From Diospyros lotus (taxonomy: Eukaryota > Streptophyta > Magnoliopsida > Ericales > Ebenaceae), in the NCBI RefSeq assembly GCF_014633365.1, contig NC_068339.1:30699316-30763315 (forward strand): DNA of 64,000 nucleotides. Direction: 5' to 3'. Both the position numbers and the translations under genes were made by a program. Position 1 is the stretch's first letter; every line of letters starts with the position of its first letter. This document shows, one piece after another, positions 56,286 to 64,000 of the stretch. The notes beneath the pieces are model-generated. The model was not told the DNA's origin. It ran no database searches and saw only the letters and a program-made list of their open reading frames with translations.

Positions 56286-57845
56286 TGTTAGAACAAGTAG
56301 GTTCTATGGCACACACCAAGATGGGGGGTGAATTGGTGATTTTAAAAACTTGATTTAAAACTTTGAAATCCTTTTGATGGAAAATTCGATGCAAGTGAGG
56401 ATTATTGAATTGCTTGAAATAATAAATGAAATAAAACCACAAGCACAAGAGAAGAACACAAATGATTTATAGTGGTTCGGTTTAACCCAAGCCTAATCTA
56501 CTACCTTAGCTCCTCACTAAGGATTTTTCAAACCATCCACTAAAACCCCCTACTTAAACCAAGTAGGTCCTCTAGTCCAAGACTAGGAATTACAACCTCC
56601 CACTCAAATGGGCCCTCTAGCTACACAAGCTAGGAAAATAACAACGATACAAATGAAAGAGAGAAGCTAAGAGTTAACACTCTTAGTCACAAGTTCTCTC
56701 ACAATGAAAACTAGGCTTAAGAATAGATTTACAATGATAGAACGAAACCTTACATAGAAAAATATAAAATTGAAAGCATAGAGAACACTGTAAGCTCAAA
56801 TAAAATGATTTCCAAATTCTAGATCATCTCGTTTCCGTCCATTAGCCTCCTCTTGATCATCTATGACATGTATATATAAGTGTCCCACGAAGTTGAAGAG
56901 AAATATAGCCGTTGGGATTTGAAAAAATAGCCGTTGGAGCTTTCTGCAAAAAGAAATAGTCGACAGAAGAAATATATAGTTGACTATTTTTACAACTAAA
57001 GCAAGAAATAGTCGACAGACAAAACGAATAGTCGACTATTTTATAACACAAAATTTCAATAGTCGACAGACACGTTCCAATAGTCGACAGATGCTGAGAT
57101 ATGAAGAAATTTTTGAATTTCATGAACCAAAATAGTCGACAGACCAAAACGAATAGTCGACTATTTTTACTCGATAGTTGACAGATCTTAAAAATAGTCG
57201 ACAGATGCTTAAATAGTCGACAGAACATCAAAAATAGTCGACTATTTCAAGGCATAGTCAACAGAATGAACCTGATAGTCGACTATTCTTTAGAAAAACT
57301 TGAATTTTCAATACATCCTTATTCGATTCTTTAAAAACTCATTTTGATTATCTTTAAAGCAAGTTGAGATTATCAAAAGTATGATTTGAAACAAATTATT
57401 CTTAACAAATCAATCTTTCATCCATACTCAATATTTCATATCTTGCTTTAAGATTTATATACTAAAAATGCATTTTCTCATTCATATAATCCATATAGTA
57501 GAAATTGATTTTCATATAGACATTCATCAAAACCATTTCATTATTAAGAGATATTAGATATCAAAATACTAGAAGATAGTTTTCTAAAATGAACATACTT
57601 TCAAAAACATGTTCTAGTTGGTCTTTTGCCTTAGAATTATTTTGACCAACGATTTCAAGGAGATTCTTTTTAGATCTTAAAACTTGTTTATGCTAATCTC
57701 CAACTAATATAAAAGATCATAGATCATTTTAACAAAGCACTTTGAAATTGATTTTAGTTTCCAAACCATATGCTTTGATTGAGAGAAAATAAAAAGACAT
57801 TTGAAATTTTTCATCATCAAAACTAAACACAAGAGTAAAATATCA
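56286..57845 (-). repeat. 3' LTR of E4 with a GTCGAC palindrome array
   Basis: 1560 bp. TATA-like TTATATATAC on the minus strand at 56871-56880. Upstream in the minus sense (56955-57285) are about 18-20 copies of AATAGTCGACTATT or half-forms (AATAGTCGACAGA). Sirevirus-type GGGGGGTGAATTGG near the low end. Confidence 0.95.
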
Positions 57846-58920
57846 ATCTCCCCCTTTTTGATGATGACAAAACTTAAAATCAATTTCAACATATATCTCT
57901 CCCCCTTTTTGTCATAAATCAAAAAGGTAAGTCTTTTGAAAAAAAAAGACTCTTCCTGGAATCAAAAGATAATCTCTCTCCCCCTTCTAAACTCTCCCCC
58001 AACGATTGTTTGAAAAACTTCATATTTAAATAAAAATATTTTAAACGATTTCACAAATCTTAAAATAAATAATCTCCCCCTTAAACCAAAATCTTTTCAA
58101 TAGAAATGAATCATAATCAAGTAAAGATAGTTTTAAGAACTAGAGATAGCTCCCCCTTAAGATGACATTATTAATATCAAACATAATTTTTGAGCACGTC
58201 ATATATATATATATAAACTTTTTCATGAGATGCAAAAAAAAATTTCATACCATTTTGGGAACTCATGATCATATCAGAGCCAATCTATATTTTTCAAAGT
58301 AATCACTCATATTTAAACAATCAAAGCACTAGATCAAATCCATAGCCATTCATCATATAAGAGGCATATACATTAAATGATCAATATAGGAGTGAAATAA
58401 ATCATTTCAAGCAAATAGAAAGACTCTCTTTGAAAAAGACTCCCCCTTAAACTTATACGGGAGGTTTTAAGATATAAAGACATTTTTCATATAAAAATAG
58501 AATAGTAATTTGTCTCAATTCAAATGATTTTCACAAGAGTAAAATATAACAATGATCATAAATTTGAGGAATGAACCACATGCACTCACATATATATTCA
58601 AAGAATAAGTGGTCATCCAAAAACATAAATCTAAACAAGTTATGGCAAATATAATGCAAGACATATTAAGGATAGGCTTTAAGAACATACATTCGTCTTT
58701 TGATAATATTAGCCATACTTGTAATCACATAGGATCATTACATATAGATAACTTCGAGAAGCAAGATGATCATTTAGCAAATAAAGCATGATTTTATACT
58801 CAAGTATTCATTTGTCACACAAAGATAATCAAGCTATTTCATACGAGAAAAATAGCATTATAAATGATTCAAGACATGAATACTATATGCCATCAAGAAT
58901 ATATCATTTATCAATTTTTT
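57846..58920 (-). other. E4 region between pol remains and 3' LTR; no gene
   Basis: AT-rich sequence with several CTCCCCC tracts (57870-58160; polypurine-like on the minus strand). No env-like ORF or other coding recognised. Confidence 0.6.
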
Positions 58921-61900
58921 GAGATCTAAGAAATTGGCGGCGAAGCCCTTTGATTTAACCAATGATAGATTTGAAAGACATGAAGGATCTAAACTTCTTT
59001 GAATCAAAGGTTTCGAAATAGAATGATATGATGTTTCGAAACTTCTTCAAATAAAATCACTAGAACTCAAGGATTGATAGGGATTTATCTAGAAAATGAT
59101 TTCCAATAGATTTGGACATGATACCAATTGATATTTTCTTTTTAAGCAAGATTCCTTGAATTTTTGCTAGGGCTATAGCATTTGTATTGGCACATTTGAT
59201 TTGGAATATTGTGGGGTCTTATGCCATAGTCTTGATGTTCCATCCATAGGATTTGAGCAACTACATGTTCACCTTTAGTGAAAGATAATGGAATGGAAAT
59301 TCACTTCCTTCTAAACAAAGACACTAGGAAATTTCTCATAACTTGACATGGATCACTAGTGTTCTTTTTAGCTATTTTGCCTCCAAAATGGGATTTCTTA
59401 GGATTGGATTAAAGTCTAGCACATAGGCAAACACTAAACATGATGTTCGTCCTAGTAGCTATCAAATGTAGTAAAAGTCCAATCATATTTCTATATAGCT
59501 CATTTTCCACCATTTGGCATTTCTCATAATTGTCTAGGCTTGATGTACTATTCTTTTGAGATGCAGCTTTTCAAAAATATTAAATTTCTTAAGAAGATAT
59601 AATGTTTGCTTAGACATAAGGATTCCTTCATCTTCTTTATATTATACTTATCTCAAGTTCCCTTTGCATTAGATTGACAAATTGATTCCATAGGGATTTG
59701 TTTGTTGATTCAAATATAAAATTATCCTCATAAATTTGAATTACTAGAATCTCTATGATATGAGGCTTGATAAACAGTATTATATCTATTTGACCTCTTT
59801 TAGCTTCTTCCTTTAGACTAAATTTGCTAGGACTTTCATATCATGACTTAGGGCTTGTTTTAAACAATATACTTCCTTTGAAAATTTGAACATATGATCC
59901 TTTCATTGAGAATTCTCAAAACCAAGAGAATTTATCTACATATACTTCGTCATTTTTAACCATTCAAAAATGCACTTTCAATATTCATTTGAAATATCTT
60001 AAACTTCTTATGACATGCACATGCCAATAATATTCTCAATGCTTCTAACTTAGCTACGAGGGCATAAGACTCATTATACTTGATTCATTTTTCTTGATTG
60101 TACCCTTTAGCTACTAATCTAGATTCAATTCTAATTTTGTTTATAAGACCCTTTTGGTTACTATGATTGGGTGATCTTTAGGTCTTGGAACCAATTGCAT
60201 ACACCACTTCTTTCAAATTTATTTAGACCTTCTTGCATAGCCATAAACCAATTTTCATCCATTAGAGCTTCCTTAATATTTTTGGGTTCTATTTGAGAAA
60301 TAAAGCAACACATTTTCTCATTTATAACCATTTAAAGATGCACTCTTGACATTCTTTATGTAGCTTAAAGGATTTGTGGCATGCAATGCCAACAACATTC
60401 TTATGGATTCTAGTCTTGCTATGGAAGCATAGGTTTTATCATAATCTTTTCCTTTTTCTTGACTAAACTCTTAAGATACTAATCTAGCCTTTTCTAAACA
60501 CCCATTTGGTTTGAGAATGGAAATAAGAATTTCTATAAGAGGGTGGGAAATTTAAAAAGAATAATAATTTTTTTTTTTAAATCTTTTTCAAATGAAGGAA
60601 TGTCACCAGTGAAGGCCACGGCTTTGTTAAACCTCAAGACCTTGAAATGGCACGATGAGGTATCAACCATATAAAGACAATCCCTTTTTGCAAGTAATAA
60701 ACTTAGATTTGAAATACAGAGAGACAAGTTTTGAAATATAAACAAAGAGGTTTCAAAATAAAGTTTTTGTTTATGATATTTCTATTTGAGATAAGAAGGT
60801 TGCAACTTTTCATTCATTTATAATGGATGCCCTTGTCCTAATACCTTTGGAAGGATCTCCAATAATATCATTTCTCTACAAATTTTTCCTTTTGAAAATG
60901 ATTGTTCTTTCTTTTCATGGACTATGTTTTCTTCATTAAACATTTAAGCATATTAACATTAAATCACAATCTTCACTAGGAATTGAATCTTTAACACTAT
61001 CTCACTTCATCAACTATAACTAGAAAAGATTCTTCTACAGTTAGAGTCATATTATTAAATACTCTATATGCCTTACTTTGAGTAGAATATCTTAAGAAAA
61101 TTCTTTCATCAAATCTTTTCTAAAGAGTTTTTACCACTATTAAGGATAAAATATGTACTGCCAAAAACATGAAAATATGGAATATTTGGTTTATAACTCA
61201 TAGGGGTTTTCTTTAAAATAGGCTTTATAAAAATCCTATTCAACATGTAGCATGAGGTGTTAATGGCTTAGACTAAAAAGGAATTTTGTCACATAGCACA
61301 ATTCTAGCCATTTACTGTAAAGATCTATCTTTCTTTTCAACTGCCTCATTTTGTTATAACACAAAAAAAATTATGACCAATATTATTTTTCTTCACAATA
61401 GTGCTTGAATTGTTCATTTCAAAATATCCCCATGTTCACTTTCTAATTTTTGAAATACACATACTTTTATCTTTTGAAAATATTTCAAATGGGCTAAATG
61501 TTTCACTCTTAGATATAAGAAATATTATTAAGTGAACCTAGAGTAATCATTCATAATAACTAGCACATATTATTTTTCACCTAAGTTTAGAGTTCTCATA
61601 GGACCACAAATATCTAAATGAAGTAAACTTAGAGGCCTAAGGGTTGAACCCTCATTTTTAAGCATAAACTTATTTATTTGCCTTTCATTCATGCACCACA
61701 AATGTGGTTTCTTTCATATTTGTTCTTAAGCAATCTCTCAACAAAATCACGTTGGATAGATAGTCAACAACATTCATGCTCACATGACTTAGTCTTTTAT
61801 GACATAGCCAAGTTTTGAAGGCTTAAATGATATACTTATTTGTTAGCCTTTCATGGATGCCTCACAAATATTTTTCATATTTAAGCTTTAGGCAATTTCT

Positions 61901-62468
61901 CAACAAGATCATGTTTGGATAGATTATAGAAGCATATTCATATTTGCATGACTTAGTCTATTATGCCATAGATAAATATTTGAGATATGGATTATACTGG
62001 GCATTTCTCTTATACTAGACAAGAATAAGTCTATGCACAAATTCTATCCTATTTTCTATGATCTTCATTTTATTTGTGACAAGATATTTTCACATGAATT
62101 ATCATTAAAGCATACTTTATATCTTTATCACATAATTGACTTATGCTAGCTAGGTTATGCATAGGAGCATTTATCAAGAAAGTATTTCTAGCATATATCA
62201 ACAAACTTCGTTCTTCCCTCACTCAATGCACATATCAAAACATAATAGAGTGCAAGCATATCATTCATTTTTATCAAAAACTAATAAGCATAGGGAGTTA
62301 AGGGATAGAAGCATACCACCAAGATTTTGATTAATAAAATCTTTCTTACACTTGGTTGGCAAAATGAGGAGTGATCTTCTTGTCCACTTCCTCCTTCCTT
62401 CATGCTTGATCCATCCATAAAGATTTCTCTTTAAAGTTCATTTGGATGTCAAGCAACCTACATAAACA
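58921..62468 (-). pseudogene. pol: Scrambled copia pol remains of E4
   Basis: No frame stays open, but minus-strand pieces match Sirevirus pol in the right general order: integrase zinc region (61640-61990), integrase/RT linker (about 61000-61250), RT fingers (59940-60540), thumb/RNase H (about 59200-59560). Two segments occur twice in diverged form: the RT region at 59940-60190 and 60300-60540, and the pre-integrase region at 61640-61820 and 61840-61990. TTTCGAAA palindromes, the motif of the E1 family, occur at 58998-59045 with decayed forms at 60725-60760. It cannot encode enzymes. Confidence 0.7.
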
Positions 62469-63743
62469 CTATCCACAAGCTTTTGGTGCCCAAACCACCT
62501 TGGGTTCACCCATGTTAGCATAGAGCTCCTCCTTAGGAACCCAAACTTGTTTTAGCTTATGTGGATGTTTTGTTATGAAATTTTTATGTTCAAAATGATA
62601 CCAATGACTAGGATGTGTAACAAAGGGTTTTCGTTTGAAATTCATTTTCCTTTTATCCTTATGCACATTCCTCTTAAAATGATCATTTTTAGGTTTCAAA
62701 ACATACTTGGATCCTTGGGGTTTAATATTGGAAACAATAGACACCTTAGTTCCCTTAGGAATCCATTTCAAATTAGGACCACTAGTTGATTTCCTTTTAA
62801 AAGGACAACAAAATGTAATGTGGCCTTTCTTGCAACAATAAAAACATTTAATATCATGAGAGGTGTGTGAAGGTGAGCTTTTGACATTAGCTCTTTGACT
62901 AATAAAATTTTGAACACCTATTTCATGATCACAAGAATTTGAAATCTCCTCTTTTAAAATGGATTTCTCATTTAATGCACTGTTCGAGGATTTCAATTCA
63001 AATTCTTCCAAAAAAATTTCCTTTAAAAATTCTTTATTGGAAGCAATCAAATATTCATTATTAGATTTTAAAACTTCCAATTCTTTTCTCAATAAGTCTA
63101 ATTTCTTTTGAACAGTTTTATTTTTCAAACATAGCTTTTCAAAATTTTCATATAAATCCTTCAAAGCATTCAACAACTCTTTATTTGAAAAATCATTCTC
63201 ACTGACATCATTATAAGCATACGAAGAACTAGACTCAAGATCATTTTCAATATCATTACAATCATTAAAATCGACAGTAGAAGTAGAGGTTACCTCCTCT
63301 TCTTCATTTACCATGAGGCACGTGTTTGAGCTTTCTTCACTAGAGGTATGGGAACTTTCTTTCTCCTCTATTTGTTGATGATTCAATGGATTTTTAACCT
63401 GTAAATTTTCATCAACATGCTCACAAGACTTGTCAGAGAGATATAATGAATCAAGAGTACTCAATATCTCTTTAGCACTAGAGCACTTAGAAATTTTTAC
63501 ATAAACATTTTCAAGTAAAGCTTGATGCAAAATTTTCATAGCTTTGATATTTAAAACAAAACTGTTTTTATCATCTTCACTCCAAACGGATTTTGGTTTT
63601 GAAACAAATCCTTTTTCTACAATATACCACAAATTAAAATCAATAGATTGCAAGTAAATACAAATCTTTTTTCTCCAAAAATCATAATAAGAACCATCAA
63701 AATAAGGTGCCACATTACTAGGATAACCTTCCTTAAGAGCCAT
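62469..63743 (-). CDS. gag: E4 gag, open, capsid core deleted
   Basis: 424 aa from ATG 63743, 57 bp from the LTR end. The N-terminus (YFDGSYYDFWRKKICIYLQS) matches the start of the Sirevirus gag capsid domain. The zinc knuckle CFYCCKKGHITFCC (CX2CX4HX4C) lies near residue 299, with a Lys-rich stretch and the Sirevirus-type WVPKE...GEPKVVWAPKACG end. Between residues about 110 and 125 (LDSLYLSDKSCEHVDEN) the sequence jumps from the start of the capsid core directly to the acidic linker. Compared with the E1 gag in this window, roughly 110-140 residues of the core are absent without breaking the frame. Residues about 190-260 look like a coiled coil. It probably cannot build a capsid alone but may join one. 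Confidence 0.88.
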   Translation of the reverse strand: MALKEGYPSNVAPYFDGSYYDFWRKKICIYLQSIDFNLWYIVEKGFVSKPKSVWSEDDKNSFVLNIKAMKILHQALLENVYVKISKCSSAKEILSTLDSLYLSDKSCEHVDENLQVKNPLNHQQIEEKESSHTSSEESSNTCLMVNEEEEVTSTSTVDFNDCNDIENDLESSSSYAYNDVSENDFSNKELLNALKDLYENFEKLCLKNKTVQKKLDLLRKELEVLKSNNEYLIASNKEFLKEIFLEEFELKSSNSALNEKSILKEEISNSCDHEIGVQNFISQRANVKSSPSHTSHDIKCFYCCKKGHITFCCPFKRKSTSGPNLKWIPKGTKVSIVSNIKPQGSKYVLKPKNDHFKRNVHKDKRKMNFKRKPFVTHPSHWYHFEHKNFITKHPHKLKQVWVPKEELYANMGEPKVVWAPKACG

Positions 63744-63784
63744 GGATCTCTCCTTAGGTTGTTAAACCTTGAAACAGAGAGTTA

Positions 63785-63797
63785 GGCTCTGATACCA
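63785..63797 (-). other. Primer binding site of E4
   Basis: The minus strand reads TGGTATCAGAGCC two bases from the 5' LTR end; perfect initiator tRNA-Met type. Confidence 0.95.
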
Positions 63798-63799
63798 AT

Positions 63800-64000
63800 T
63801 GTTAGAACAAGTAGGTTCTATGGCACACACCAAGAGGGGGGTGAATTGGTGATTTTAAAAACTTGATTTAAAACTTTGAAATCCTTTTGATGGAAAATTC
63901 GATGCAAGTGAGGATTATTGAATTGCTTGAAATAATAAATGAAATAAAACCACAAGCACAAGAGAAGAACACAAATGATTTATAGTGGTTCGGTTTAACC
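63800..64000 (-). repeat. 5' LTR of E4, partial
   Basis: First 201 bp of the LTR, nearly identical to 56286-56487; continues beyond the window. Confidence 0.95.

Larger units (their letters stand above)
56286..64000 (-). mobile_element. Sirevirus-type copia element E4, 5' LTR cut by window end
   Basis: 3' LTR 56286-57845 and 5' LTR from 63800 onward share the first 200 bp almost exactly (TGTTAGAACAAGTAGG...; one difference seen near GGGGGGTGAATTGG). A perfect primer site TGGTATCAGAGCC and a polypurine tract (AAAAAGGGGGAGAT, 57846-57860) are present. Gag is open but internally deleted, and pol is ruined. No env-like ORF was found. Confidence 0.93.

Noticed and set aside
1..64000. tRNA or rRNA genes
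   Set aside because: None recognised; the tRNA-like words are retrotransposon primer sites (12023, 32892, 41001, 51866, 63785).

Overview
The window looks like intergenic DNA from a large, repeat-rich seed-plant genome (probably an angiosperm). Nearly every base can be assigned to plant LTR retrotransposons of both superfamilies (Ty1/copia, including Sirevirus-type elements, and Ty3/gypsy: Athila, Tat and chromovirus types) or to fragments of CACTA DNA transposons. The species cannot be named from the sequence. I saw no ordinary intron-bearing host gene. The only cellular-type gene is an intronless LOG (cytokinin riboside 5'-monophosphate phosphoribohydrolase) reading frame, and it lies inside a retrotransposon.

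Layout. 1-1420: minus-strand Athila-type gag (cut by the window edge) and its leader. 1423-19865: plus-strand remnant of a Tat-type gypsy element: integrase C-terminal part, a 47-bp tandem array split by a solo Athila-like LTR (2907-4444, TSD GAGGT), a long antisense ORF (4717-7119, minus) and a 3' LTR. That LTR is split by a copia element (C1, 8814-19582), whose 5' LTR is itself split by a 1204-bp solo LTR (9840-11043, TSD GACGT). 19866-22681: decayed LTR-like sequence and one CACTA terminus. 22850-23175: a near-perfect 153-bp-arm hairpin.

23439-44949: an old minus-strand copia element (E3). A Sirevirus-type element (E1, 23880-42543, TSD GTTAT) is inserted in its RNase H region. The env-like ORF of E1 is in turn broken by a non-autonomous Athila-type element (E2, 25993-34594, TSD GTTAG, both LTRs exactly 1680 bp). 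E2 has no pol. It carries a gag-like ORF, a broken cysteine-rich ORF and the intact LOG ORF, all in the element's sense orientation. E2 is the most interesting object in the window: a young retroelement carrying a cytokinin-activating enzyme gene.

44950-56062: a minus-strand chromovirus (G1) full of stop codons explainable as C-to-T or G-to-A changes, with two solo LTRs (D1, D2) of the C1 family inserted. 56063-56285: plus-strand fragment of a CACTA transposase-associated domain. 56286-64000: a second Sirevirus-type element (E4, minus) with near-identical LTR starts, an open but internally deleted gag and a scrambled pol; its 5' LTR runs off the window.

A theme across the window is that five unrelated LTR families each carry an array of short palindromes directly upstream of the TATA box, each family with its own core sequence.
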